A stretch of DNA of 64,000 bases, from the NCBI GenBank assembly GCA_025766275.1, contig JAFKAC010000073.1:62001-126000 (forward strand). The letters are read 5' to 3'. Source of the stretch: Lactarius indigo (Eukaryota; Basidiomycota; Agaricomycetes; Russulales; Russulaceae). The notes beneath the pieces were generated by a model that worked only from the letters and a program-made list of their open reading frames with translations, ran no database searches and was not told where the DNA came from. Shown piece by piece: positions 10,094 through 19,230 of the stretch. Position numbers and translations under genes: made by a program. The stretch's first letter is position 1, and each line of letters opens with the position of its first letter.

Positions 10094-13000
10094 TTAACGT
10101 CGTGCTATTCCACTAGCACTAGTTGTTTTTGGTTTAGGGGCACTGGGGTTGGCCTTGTGGAATTGACTAACAAGGTCTTGTGCATGGGTCATTTGGGAGG
10201 AGGGGAGCCAGGAGTTTTCGGAGTCAGGATACCCCTTCCACTTGATCAAGTAGAGTATGCCCTTCTTGTTAGGCGATACCTTGGATTGCAAGACCCTTTC
10301 AACCTCGTAGTGTTCATCTTCCCCTTGGATGATTTCAGGGGGTGGTCTGGTGAAGTTGGGGCCATGCGTAGTGTTTTCTTTGTATGGAGAGATCAAGGAG
10401 TTGTGGAAGACTGGGTGAATGCGCCATGTCTTTGGGAGTTGAAGCTTGCAATTGACTCCCCAGGTAGAAATGACTTTAAAGGGGCCGTGGCGTCGTGGAG
10501 CAAGCTTAGCCTTGGGGTGGGTAGTATGGATGTTGGTCCCTTCCAGCCAGACTAGATCGCCTATCTTGAATTCGTGAGAGGGGGTCGGTGTTTTTGACCC
10601 TTTCATGACTTCCACTGCTACCTTAAGAGCTGCGGTAACTTCAGAGCGGATTTGATTTAGTGCGTTTAGTCTCTCCTCGGCTGCAGGTATTTTGGTGGTG
10701 AAGTGGGTAGGGGGGATGAACTCTGGTTTGTATCCATACCAAACCTCAAAGGGTGATTTGTGGGTTGCGCTATGTTGTCGGGCATTGTGTGCGAATTCCA
10801 TGAATGGGATTAGATCCACCCAGTTATCTTGTTGGAAGTTGCAGAAGACACGAAGGTATTGTTCAAGTTCCTGGTTAACGCGTTCGGTTTCTCCATCAGT
10901 TTGTGGATGGAAGGCTGTAGATAACGTGGATTTGACTCCGAGTTTGTTCCAAATTTCTTGCATGACTTTTGATGCAAATTGGGGGCCTCTGTCGGATATG
11001 ACTTGTCGAGGAAGGCCAGTGCGTCTCCAGACATTGTCTAAGTAGAGTTGGGCTGTTTCGTCTGCAGTGATAGTTTTGTTGCACGGGGAAATGACTATTG
11101 CTTTGCTGAGTCAGTCAACCACTACAAATAGTGAATCGTAGTTGTGGGATAGGGGAAGGTCGGTGATGAAGTCCATTGTGATGGTTTCCCATATTTCTTC
11201 AGGTATTGCATTTGGTTGTAGGGGTACTTGGGTACGTGGTTTGATTTTAGTGGTTTGACATGTGGCGCATCCATCGACATAGGTTTTAACGAATGTTGAT
11301 ATGCCTGGCCACCAGAAGTCTCGAGATATTAATTCATAGGTCTTCCATCGCCCTGGATGTCCTGTGGCAATGTGGTCGTGGTATGTTTTAACAATGTCTC
11401 TTCGTAAGTTGTCGTCTTTTGGAACGTAGACTTGTCCCTTGAACAAGATAATGCCGTCTTCCAAGTTCCACTCTTCTAGACCCTTAGCTAGAGATCAGGG
11501 GCCATTTTTTAGAAGAGATTCTAGGGCCATGCTGACTTCCTTGTCATAGGTCTGGGTGTTTTTGATACGTTGTCGGAGGGTGGTATTACCGTGAATGGTT
11601 ACTGCAGTTCTTTGTACTGCGTTGATGGAAAAATATTTGGTGTCCAGGAGCACTCGCTTTTCATCTTCATCCACTATCCCCTTTTTATGATCTGGACGCC
11701 GAGACAGTGCATCAGATTTGTTCTGCGTTCCTGGTTTGTGGATGATGATGAACTGGAAGCGAGAGAGGAATAGGGCCCAACGGGCTTGTCGGCGGGAAAG
11801 CTTTTGTTTCGTGGTAAAATAGACAAGGTTGCCATGGTCAGACCAGATTTCAGTAACATCATCCCGCCCTTCCAGGTAGTGGTGGAAAGCATGTAGGGCA
11901 TGGATGATGGCAAGAAGTTCTTTGTCGCAGATTTCGTAGTGACGCTCGGCAGGAAGGAGGGATTTAGAAAGGAAGGCGACGGGGTGCCAACGTTGCAAGG
12001 CATCAGGTTGTTCCAGAATGGCACCGGTAGCAAAATCACTTGCGTCAGTGATGAGGCAGAAGGGTTTAGAATGGTCAGGTAGGGCAAGGACAGGAGCCTT
12101 GGTGAAACATTCGATCAGGGTGTGGAAAGCGCTTTCCGCCGCAGTACCCCAAGAAAAGGGGACATCTTTCTTGGTTAGGTCAAACAATGGACGGGCGATC
12201 GTGGAGTAGTCTTTAATGAAGCGTCGATAGAAGTTGCAAAAGCCTAGGAAGGCTTGTACTTGTTTGACGGTGCGTGGAGTGGGCCATTGAGTAATGCCTG
12301 CAACCTTTGCAGGATCCATAGAGACTTGGCCGTCGGAAATAATAATTCCGAGGTATTCAACTGAGGTTTGTGCAAATGTACACTTTTCAGGTTTTAGGTA
12401 GAGGTCGTGGCATTCCAGTCGTTGAAGCACGTTGTGCGTCAATGCTGTGAGTGAAGTGATATCTTCCGTGAAGATCAAGATGTCATCGAGGTAGACCACT
12501 ACATGACCACCGTCGATCAAGGGCTCGAAGAGTTGGTTCATGAATGTTTGGAAAGTGGCGGGGGCATTGCAGAGGCCAAAAGTCATTACGGTAGGCTCGA
12601 AAAGACCTAAAGATGTTTTGAAGGCTGCCTTATATTCATCGCCTTCGCGGATGCGGATATTGTTGTAACCCCAACGAATATCTAGTTTGGTGAAGTAACG
12701 AGCACCGTGAAGTTTGTCAATGAGTTCGGGGATAAGGGGGAGAGGTGCTGCGTTCTTTATGGTTATATCATTGAGGGCACGGTAGTCTTGTACAGGTCGG
12801 AGTTTGCCATCCTTTTTGTCGACAAAGAAGAATGGGGAGGCCATAGGTGACTTGGATGGTCGAATGTAACCTTTCTTTAGGTGTTCAGAAATGTACTCTT
12901 TGAGGGCATCGGATTCCTTTGGCGTGAGTCGATAAATGCCACAATTCTTCATAGTGGCTCCTGGTTTGAGATCAATTGCGTGATCCCAGGGCTGATGTTG

Positions 13001-13861
13001 GGGTAGTCGGTGGGACGCGATTTCGCTGAATACCTTAGTATATTGTTGGAAGTGGCTCGGGATGTGGTCGGTGGAAGGCTTAGGTGCAGTGCGTGCTGCT
13101 ATCTTGGTGCTTGTAGTTACTTTTGCTCGGATGGCAAGGTGGTCATACTTGCTAAAGCTGTGGATCCACAGCCAGGGTTCGCAGGCGTCGCCAACGAATG
13201 TCGGTTCCAGAGGTTCCATCTCATCGTTTGTGGGGAGGCAAGTTTCTTGGTTTGTGTCAAGTTCAAGAATGTTGATAGTTGTGTGTCGTGTTTGTGGAAC
13301 TTTTGAAGAAAGGACAACTGCTGAGGAGGATAGGGTGCAGGTTTTTGGACATCTTGTGAAGGCTATCTTGGGTTGATGCCAATCAATTTCAGGGTTATGT
13401 GCTTGGAGCCAATCCATTCCTAGGATTATATCATGCTCTCCTAGAGTAGTTGCATAAAGCTCCACGGTTTCGTCGTGGTAGTTGTCGTCCGAAGTTCTGA
13501 TCCGTAGTCTCTGGATCGTAGTATACTTAACAGATCCCGTCTTGTTGGGAGACCCATCCACGTTTCTAACTGGTAAGGGTTTAATTAGTGTCCGCATTGT
13601 TAGGTTGTTTGCTCGTGCAAACCCATCATCCACGATGATGCCCTCCGCGCCACTGTCCAACAGGGCACGGGCACTGATTTCTTTGCCAGACTTCTTTCCT
13701 ACTAGTGTAACTCTGAGAACAATTGAAGGAGCTCTCCTATTCCGAATTGTTTCTACAGGTACATGCTCGGCTCCGAGCGTCTCTAGTAGGGAAAGGCCAT
13801 GTACAACGCTACTGGCACTAATACTTCCAATCGACAGTGCTACGATGGAAGAGCCTAAAAA
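10094..13861 (-). pseudogene. G1 pol polyprotein with two TGA codons
   Basis: The frame opens in the -1 phase at the gag stop and runs to 10094, about 1255 codons. Aspartic protease LLDSGAEG lies near 13660; RT has YLDD and FGLCNAPATF; RNase H has TDASDFATGAI and SDALSRRPDH; integrase has an HHCC zinc region (HDHIATGHPG ... CATCQ), core VISDRGPQFAS and PQTDGETERVNQ; a chromodomain near the end reads YLIKWKGYPDSENSWLP. TGA codons interrupt it at 11495-11497 (between RNase H and integrase) and 11111-11113 (inside the integrase core, where family members read VVVDRLSK). Both are consistent with CGA-to-TGA. Otherwise the domains are complete. Confidence 0.9.
13824..13861 (-). promoter_or_regulatory. 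Candidate -1 frameshift signal at G1 gag-pol junction
   Basis: Gag ends GAT TTT TAG. The five Ts allow tRNA-Phe to slip one base back, after which the -1 frame is open and leads into protease. Three bases after the stop a stem begins: CTTCCA-TCG pairs with CGA-T-TGGAAG across a 9-nt loop (9 bp with one bulged base). A slippery run plus a nearby stem is the usual architecture, but T TTT TAG is not a textbook heptamer. Confidence 0.55.
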
Positions 13862-15405
13862 TCCTCATTAATAGGCACCGAACGTGGACGTGCATCCGGG
13901 TCAAAAGGGAGTATCTCTCGATATACCGCTCCTATGTTTGCTGGGTGGTCAGTAGGTGCTTCCTCCTGACTTGGTTCATCAACAAAGGCGCCGCGCGCCC
14001 TAGCGTTGTTGTTGGATTGGCCTCCTTTGGCCTTCATGGCTGCCGTCTTGGCGTGACATTCTTTAAGTACGTGGCCTGGTTTGCCACAGTACAGGCAGAG
14101 TTTATTCTTGAAGCGATACTCTCGCTCTTCCTTGGTAAGTTTGGCTTTTGGTTTAGTGGTGCGCGATGAGGAGGCGTTGACATTTACGCTATCGTCCTCC
14201 GCCAGGACTGCTCGCCCTGAAGTAGGCTTATGGGTTTTGTTAAACTGGTTAATGGCATGACCAGCGTAAATTCGATAGGCGCGATCAAATTCTCGTGCTT
14301 TCTCAACAAGGGTGTCGAAGGTGGTAGGGATGGGGGATATGCCAAGCAGTTTCATGTTTAAAGCCGTTGGGATAGCTTGTCGGAAAGCATACATTTTGGT
14401 TTGTTCGTTTGCACCACTTCGTGTAGCATGGGTTGACCACTCTTGGAACCATTCGTTGAAAGGTCGGGTCCCCATTTTTAGAGAGTACATTTTGTTGGTG
14501 GATTCCATGGCAGTGTGACCAGGAACGAAGTGTGCATCAAAGTCGGTTTTGAACTGTGCCCAGGTGCCAAAGGATACTGCCGCTCCTCCAGTTGGGTTCA
14601 AGGCTTTCTTTTGTCTATCTTGAGCCCATTCTCCAGCTGAGGTCCCAACCTTGAAGTAGGTGAGAGCAGTAGATATCTTTTTATTGTCTGTATTAAAGAT
14701 ATCTTGGTTTAGGTGGAAGTAGTTGGCTAGGTTGTTCCAAAAAGCTTCAGCATGGTTGGGCTTGCCATCAAAGGGCTCAGGCGCTGCGCCTAAGATTTTT
14801 GCAGGTGCAGGGGCTGCCATTGTGGTGGGTACAGGAGGAACGGATAAGGGGGGTGCTGAGGAAGAGGCTTGAACAGTTAGGGGTGGTGATGGGAGTCGAT
14901 GTGGTGGAACTATTGCAGGGAAGCGACTTGGGCCGGAGGTACTAGGGGAAATCTGGGGCGTCGAGGGTCGGGAGGTTACTTGGGAGAGTAGACCAGAAAG
15001 TTTCTTTGTAGTAGTATCTAGGATTTGTGATACTTCTTCCGTATCACTTTTCGAATCGTCGGATTCACTAGGTGTGTTGAAGTGGACTGGTTTGTTGTTT
15101 AGGTAGATCCACTGCTTGTTTACAAAGTTCCAACGGACGTTCTTTCCTTTGAAGATGGCGTGTAGGGTGTTGTAGTTCACGTTCTCAACTTTTTCGATAT
15201 CTGGAAAGGCTTCTTTGAGGTCCTGGAAAACAATTTGATGTTGGGTAGCAACTATTGTCCACGGGTGTTTTCCTGTAGGACTGGATATATCCTCTTCCTT
15301 CCACTTGGCGTAGTAAAGATTGTCGGTAAGGGAAAAATAGGGGTCAAAGAAGTATACTGGGATATGGGTTTTTTCTTCTGGTGTGAGAGGTCGTTGTGTA
15401 TTCAT
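13855..15405 (-). CDS. G1 gag
   Basis: 516 residues from an ATG (MNTQRPLTPEEK). Contains a retrotransposon-gag-like capsid region (EPFDGKPNHAEAFWNNLANYF, then a conserved W and FxxFxxxF pattern), a Ser/Pro-rich linker before it, and one CCHC zinc knuckle near residue 445 (CLYCGKPGHVLKEC). It should package the RNA and form the particle. The start ATG overlaps the stop of the upstream Met-less frame C (ATGA), and pol follows in the -1 frame. It has eight Met codons, a normal number, unlike the three frames ahead of it. Confidence 0.9.
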   Translation of the reverse strand: MNTQRPLTPEEKTHIPVYFFDPYFSLTDNLYYAKWKEEDISSPTGKHPWTIVATQHQIVFQDLKEAFPDIEKVENVNYNTLHAIFKGKNVRWNFVNKQWIYLNNKPVHFNTPSESDDSKSDTEEVSQILDTTTKKLSGLLSQVTSRPSTPQISPSTSGPSRFPAIVPPHRLPSPPLTVQASSSAPPLSVPPVPTTMAAPAPAKILGAAPEPFDGKPNHAEAFWNNLANYFHLNQDIFNTDNKKISTALTYFKVGTSAGEWAQDRQKKALNPTGGAAVSFGTWAQFKTDFDAHFVPGHTAMESTNKMYSLKMGTRPFNEWFQEWSTHATRSGANEQTKMYAFRQAIPTALNMKLLGISPIPTTFDTLVEKAREFDRAYRIYAGHAINQFNKTHKPTSGRAVLAEDDSVNVNASSSRTTKPKAKLTKEEREYRFKNKLCLYCGKPGHVLKECHAKTAAMKAKGGQSNNNARARGAFVDEPSQEEAPTDHPANIGAVYREILPFDPDARPRSVPINEDF

Positions 15406-16091
15406 TCACCTCTTCTGGTGAGGTGGGTGACAGTCCAACTGTCCAGGTTCCAGGGGTAGTAGACCTTGTATGCAGGGAGGAGGATAGCTCTATCTGGACG
15501 ATGGGGTCTTTGTGAACGACGGATCCAATGGTATTCTTCCCAAATACCAAAATGGGTCAGGGTTGTCTTACTTCTCCACAAGAAGTCTTGGAAATACAAG
15601 GGGCTTGTCGAAACCTCGCTTATGCGCGTAAGTGGCTGGGAAAAATACAGGGTTTCAAGATTGTGCCGGTTTTGGTACAACAGAGAACAGTGTCTTCTGA
15701 ACACGTCGAGTTCTCGGGGGGTTCGGGTTGGTAGGCTCTTGGTTACTAAGATAGCCTCCGGGAGATGACAATGGATTTCTCGGGGTTGGGTCTCAAGATA
15801 CTGAGCTTCGTCACTGCTCGTGGAATGCTGCCTCGCAGTCGGAGTTGCTTGGATACTGGGGTACACCGGTTCACTTGGACCGGCTTGGTTAATACTCGGA
15901 AGGGGGATCTGGGTGTTGGTAGCTCGACGAGCTCGGGGGGCCCTTCTTGGGGTTACAGGGGTACTCGGGGTGGAGGCTATGGGCCGATCGTCTACTTGGA
16001 AGCGACGATGAGTTCTTCTTTGGGCGACGTGTGAAGATGCCAGGTTAATTGCCCAATGAATTGGATCCAGGGTTTTTGGCTCGGAAAATTG
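15402..16091 (-). CDS. G1 frame C, Met-less, overlaps gag by ATGA
   Basis: 229 open codons from the preceding TGA (16092-16094) to TGA at 15402-15404, with no ATG. I do not recognise the family. The N-terminal part (LDPIHWAINLAS, then Arg/Pro/Ser-rich) is basic; the C-terminal part has aromatic clusters (YFQDFLWRS, YKVYYPWN). It follows frame B after a hairpin-rich gap of 45 bases and ends inside the gag start codon, an arrangement known from coupled or leaky translation in some pararetroviruses. Real coding is inferred from the length of the open frame. The translation start is unknown; the strand's first GTG is at 15866. Confidence 0.5.
   Translation of the reverse strand, partial: QFSEPKTLDPIHWAINLASSHVAQRRTHRRFQVDDRPIASTPSTPVTPRRAPRARRATNTQIPLPSINQAGPSEPVYPSIQATPTARQHSTSSDEAQYLETQPREIHCHLPEAILVTKSLPTRTPRELDVFRRHCSLLYQNRHNLETLYFSQPLTRISEVSTSPLYFQDFLWRSKTTLTHFGIWEEYHWIRRSQRPHRPDRAILLPAYKVYYPWNLDSWTVTHLTRRGE
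15407..15443 (-). promoter_or_regulatory. Two hairpins just upstream of the G1 gag start
   Basis: On the minus strand GACAGT pairs with ACTGTC over a 3-nt loop (15429-15443), then CACCTC pairs with GAGGTG over a 7-nt loop (15407-15425). The second ends one base before the overlapping stop/start ATGA. Position suggests a role in termination-reinitiation or start selection; this is inference. Confidence 0.5.
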
Positions 16092-16093
16092 TC

Positions 16094-16163
16094 AAATTTT
16101 ACACTCGTAAAATTTTTCTCAACAATCTATACTATCTAGTCCTTTTCTCTATAAGGTAGATAG
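16094..16163 (-). promoter_or_regulatory. Hairpins at the frame B to frame C junction
   Basis: 16132-16163: CTATCTA pairs with TAGATAG, with an inner CCTT/AAGG stem; the stop codon of frame B (TAG, 16136-16138) lies in the 3' arm. 16094-16115: a 9-bp perfect stem (AAATTTTAC with GTAAAATTT) closed by the tetraloop GAGT, ending next to the in-frame TGA that bounds frame C. Confidence 0.6.
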
Positions 16164-17119
16164 TTAACTCCAGGGGACCACAACACTACGTTGGGGGGTG
16201 TCGGGGGGGTGTCAGGACGATAACCGCAGGTACAGACTTCTTGAGAGCACCAACAGGGGCCTGAGGTCAGAGTTGGTCCCCAACCGTCGTTAGGACTGGG
16301 TGGCTGGTTAGTGTCTCCATTGTGAAGGGAGATGTCAGAGTCTGTAGATTCGTCTTCAGTTTCAGGGGAACTAGGGGGAAGCCGATCTGTAATTCGGTGG
16401 AGCAGGGGCGGAGTCCGGAAGGTTTCTCTGGCGTTGAGAATTGACACTAATTCGGGGTCGTCAGAGGTTGAAGGAGGGTAGTGCCAGGTACTAGGGTTGA
16501 CAAGGTTCCGGTCAGGATTGGTCAAGGTTGTTTCCCACACGGAGGTGGCAAAGGAATAAGTCAACTCTGAGCTATCGGAGATGACTAGACGGGGGGCAGA
16601 GTCGGGGTGAATGACCACTCGGATTTCTTGGAAGGAAATCTGTATTTCCTGATATGTGAGGCAGAGTCGGTCGACAAAATGAAGAGAGAAACCGTCTTCT
16701 AGTTGCTGGATATAGTGATCGCGACGAGGGGGAACGTGGACAAACCAAAGATAGTCGCTCTTGGCCCACACTAGGAGTTGGTCTGTCGGATGATTGGTGG
16801 CAGAGACGGAGTTGGAAAGGTGCCAATACAGGAGTTGTTCGTCGGCAGCCTTGACAATGTCGGAAAGGTCGTCAATAAACTCGTGGTAAACCCTTTCAGG
16901 GATGACTTCTCCAAAGTCAAAGAGGTCGATGAGGGTTCGTAAGGCGGTAGGGGGTTCTGTCCAACAGTCAAGACGGGGGTTATCAATGAGGTCATAAGTG
17001 GAAGTGACGGGGTAATAACGGTCAAGTTGCCGCTGCCTGTGGGATTCAAAGTTAACTTGGGCTCGTGTGAGCCTTTGTTCTTCAGGTAAGTTGAAGGTGA
17101 ACGGAGTGGAAGGAGGCAC
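16136..17119 (-). CDS. G1 frame B, 327 codons without any Met
   Basis: Opens directly after a TAA (17120-17122) and runs 327 codons to TAG with no ATG. The predicted protein looks globular and acidic (FDFGEVIPERVYHEFIDDL, LLVWAKSDYLWFVHV), followed by a Ser/Asp-rich linker and a Cys-rich tail (CWCSQEVCTCGY) that could bind metal. I do not recognise it. Two out-of-frame ATGs fall within it. Lack of an initiation codon means expression needs a non-AUG start, recoding or splicing. The first codon after the stop is GTG, part of the 3' arm of a GAGT-loop hairpin. Confidence 0.5.
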   Translation of the reverse strand: MPPSTPFTFNLPEEQRLTRAQVNFESHRQRQLDRYYPVTSTYDLIDNPRLDCWTEPPTALRTLIDLFDFGEVIPERVYHEFIDDLSDIVKAADEQLLYWHLSNSVSATNHPTDQLLVWAKSDYLWFVHVPPRRDHYIQQLEDGFSLHFVDRLCLTYQEIQISFQEIRVVIHPDSAPRLVISDSSELTYSFATSVWETTLTNPDRNLVNPSTWHYPPSTSDDPELVSILNARETFRTPPLLHRITDRLPPSSPETEDESTDSDISLHNGDTNQPPSPNDGWGPTLTSGPCWCSQEVCTCGYRPDTPPTPPNVVLWSPGVNYLPYREKD

Positions 17120-17234
17120 TTAAATCACTCGATTTAAGTCCAAATTCTAATAAGTAAACACTTACTTACTTTGCGTTGCACTTAAAACACTCGTTTCAAG
17201 ACAAGGCAAATATATAACCACTTATCTAAAGTGG
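17118..17234 (-). promoter_or_regulatory. Four-hairpin cluster between frames A and B
   Basis: In minus-strand order: CCACTT/AAGTGG with the stop codon of frame A in the 5-nt loop (17218-17234); CTTGAAAC/GTTTTAAG with loop GAGT and one G-U pair (17181-17200); TAAGTAA/TTACTTA with loop GTGT (17151-17168); ACTTAAATC/GATTTAAGT with loop GAGT (17118-17139). The whole gap between the two frames is hairpin-forming. Confidence 0.65.
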
Positions 17235-18503
17235 CTGGTCGTCGGGGAAAGTGGAAATGAAACTAAAAGGGTCCGCAGGGATACGAGGCGAAAGACAATA
17301 AGCAAGAAGGTGGGGGGCAGAGCGCACTAGGTCTTCAAAGAAGTAGGCCTGGTGGTAAGCGTAAATTTGTCCGTTAAAAGCAAAACGTAAGTGTCCGTAA
17401 GTGGTCACGATCCTCCCATCTAAGAAGTCCTGGATCTCTAGCGTCACTAGAGAGTCAATATATCCGGCCCTGTGTACGTTAGTGAGGGGGGCGAAGGCAC
17501 GTCTCAGTCCTTCCCTGAAATCGTATCAGATAGTTCCGAGGGGGGTGTCAGGGGAGGGAAGGTCGTAGATGGCCTTAGAACAGATGTACAAGGGAGGAAA
17601 GTCGGGGTGTTGAGCGGGGTCAACGATGCGCGGGAAAAGGGTGTAGACGTGAGGGGGAAGAAGACGGAAAGGGGTAACAGAAGGGAAGACCGGAGGGAAA
17701 TTAGCGAGTGAGGTGGCGAGGGGAACTTTACTAATCAGTTCCCGGAGGGTCGTGGAAGCGGGCCGCCAAGATTCTCCTTGGGGGGTGACGACGGCGATGT
17801 ACTGGTGGGGGTGTTCTCCTTGGGAAAGGAGGCAAGGGGGCGCCTGGTAGGCGGTGGGACCGAGGGGCGGAAGGTTCTCTTGTTCGGGGTGGGGGGCCGG
17901 AGGAAAGACGGGGCCTTGTTCTGCTACTCGCTCGTAGTTAATCGGCGAGTCGGGGGTCGCAAGGCGGGAGGGGACCGGAACAGGAGACGGAGAGCGACGA
18001 GGAAACGGAGGAAGAACAGGAGGTGGCGAAGGAGAGCCACGAAGGGAAACAGGAGGGCGGGGGGTCGGGACTCGGAGGGGAGGCGCAGACTCGGCGCAGG
18101 GTTCAGGGGATAAGGGGACAAGGTTCCCGTTGAGGTCAATGATCTCGAGGACCTCTTCGTAGAACTGGGCGATGCTGGGGGACAGGGAACGAGGGGACGG
18201 ACGAGGAGTGGCTTCTTCAGCCGGAGCGTAGGGGTAGACTAGTTCGGGGGTTGCGTCCCGAACAAGGGCAACAGGGGCGGGAGGCTCGTTGCCTCCGAAG
18301 GTGGCAGGGGTGTAGGGGGCGGTGAAGCGGAGGCTGTCAAGATGGACAGCAGAGGAGGAGGGGACAGGGGAAGTTCGGGAAAAGTCGAGGGGGCTACCTT
18401 GGTTGTCGAACTCTGACTGGTAGCTGGCAGAGTCTCCGTCCCACTGACCATACTGCGAGAAGTCGTACTCGTAGTTGTAGTCAGTCACTGGAACAGCCCG
18501 GGG
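17226..18503 (-). pseudogene. G1 frame A, Met-less, one TGA
   Basis: 425 codons from just after the primer site to TAG at 17226-17228, with no ATG. One in-frame TGA (17526-17528) interrupts it; readthrough joins ...TPLGTI to YDFREGLRRAF. The N-terminal two thirds is Pro/Ser-rich with an acidic start (DFSQYGQWDGD); the C-terminal third looks conserved and globular (LEIQDFLDGRIVTTYGHLRFAF, AYHQAYFFEDL). No family recognised. Position right after the 5' LTR is where gag normally begins. The first near-cognate codon is GTG at 18486-18488. An out-of-frame ATG at 18451 opens a 70-codon frame. Confidence 0.5.
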
Positions 18504-18517
18504 TCAGTCTATTGGAG

Positions 18518-18527
18518 AGACTGTCCA
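18518..18527 (-). promoter_or_regulatory. G1 self-priming primer-binding site
   Basis: Two bases inside the 5' LTR the minus strand reads TGGACAGTCT. The complementary AGACTGTCCA occurs in the same LTR starting at 18721, 35 bases after the start of TATATAAG, i.e. where the transcript should begin. Complementarity between RNA 5' end and primer site is the Tf1/sushi self-priming mechanism. Inference from geometry. Confidence 0.65.
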
Positions 18528-18529
18528 AG

Positions 18530-19225
18530 TGTGGTGAACTCACTGTCACTCGACAGCGAGGGATACGGTTGAAGACGATGGCGGGCGAGGTAGAGACGGA
18601 GAGAGCATCGAAGGGGGCGAAGAGGAGGCGTCTTGGCTCAAAGAAGATAGTGGCGCACACAAGGTGGGGCACTCGAAGGAGCTGAGAGGCAAGAGAGGAA
18701 GATGTCACAAGTGGACAGTCTGAGGGACTGTCCGATAGATTGCGCTGGCTTATATACTACAGGGGATGGTCTGTGCGTAGGTTTAGGGCAGGCTTAGGGC
18801 CTGTCCACGAGTGCTGCGCAATACTGCGGATTGGAACATTCCAGAGGCGAGTTATTAATACTGTCCAATCAGAATAAAGGATAAGCATGGTACGACTGCG
18901 CCGCAGTTGATGACGCCATATTGTGCCATAGTGGCGTGATTCCGCAGTAACTGCGGAACCCGTGATTAGAACACGTGTTCCTTGTGACTTGGTTGATTAT
19001 CTTTGTTGATTGATAAACGATCAACCGTTGGTTGATATGCGTGCACCAGCACATGTGACTTTGGAAAGACAGGGTAATCACGTGACACATCACGTGACCG
19101 TCGGAGAGCGAAATTCAAACTCCGATTTCGGATTTCTCCTTTAGGAAGTTGATGACATAAGCCCGGTCTGATCCGGACCGGTCCTAAGCGCCTTGAGTCA
19201 CGACCAGGTTTATAGGTTCGTGACA
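18530..19225 (-). repeat. G1 5' LTR
   Basis: 696 bp. Contains TATATAAG (18756 down to 18749), an 8-bp hairpin GGACAGTC/GACTGTCC (18713-18733) over the presumed start site, and a U5 hairpin with the same C-GAGT-G apex (18539-18560). The other LTR has the same elements 9143 bp to the left. Confidence 0.92.
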
Positions 19226-19230
19226 CAGAG

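Larger units (their letters stand above)
9387..19225 (-). mobile_element. Ty3/Gypsy retrotransposon G1 with a long pre-gag region
   Basis: 9839 bp with 696-bp LTRs (9387-10082 and 18530-19225), TG...CA ends and a CAGAG target duplication (9382-9386 and 19226-19230) inside the CACTA 8-bp array. Minus-strand order: 5' LTR, self-priming site, three Met-less frames A, B and C, gag, pol (protease, RT, RNase H, integrase, chromodomain), polypurine tract, 3' LTR. RT before integrase and a C-terminal chromodomain make it a chromovirus-type Gypsy. The LTRs differ at 7 positions, six of them CpG transitions. Three in-frame TGA codons (17526, 11495, 11111) mean this copy cannot make full proteins without readthrough. 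Confidence 0.93.

Noticed and set aside
18239..18451. 70-codon ATG frame inside G1 frame A
   Set aside because: It overlaps frame A in another phase, is Pro/Ser/Leu-rich by composition of that region, and has no similarity to anything; it is counted as one of the four AUGs of the leader.
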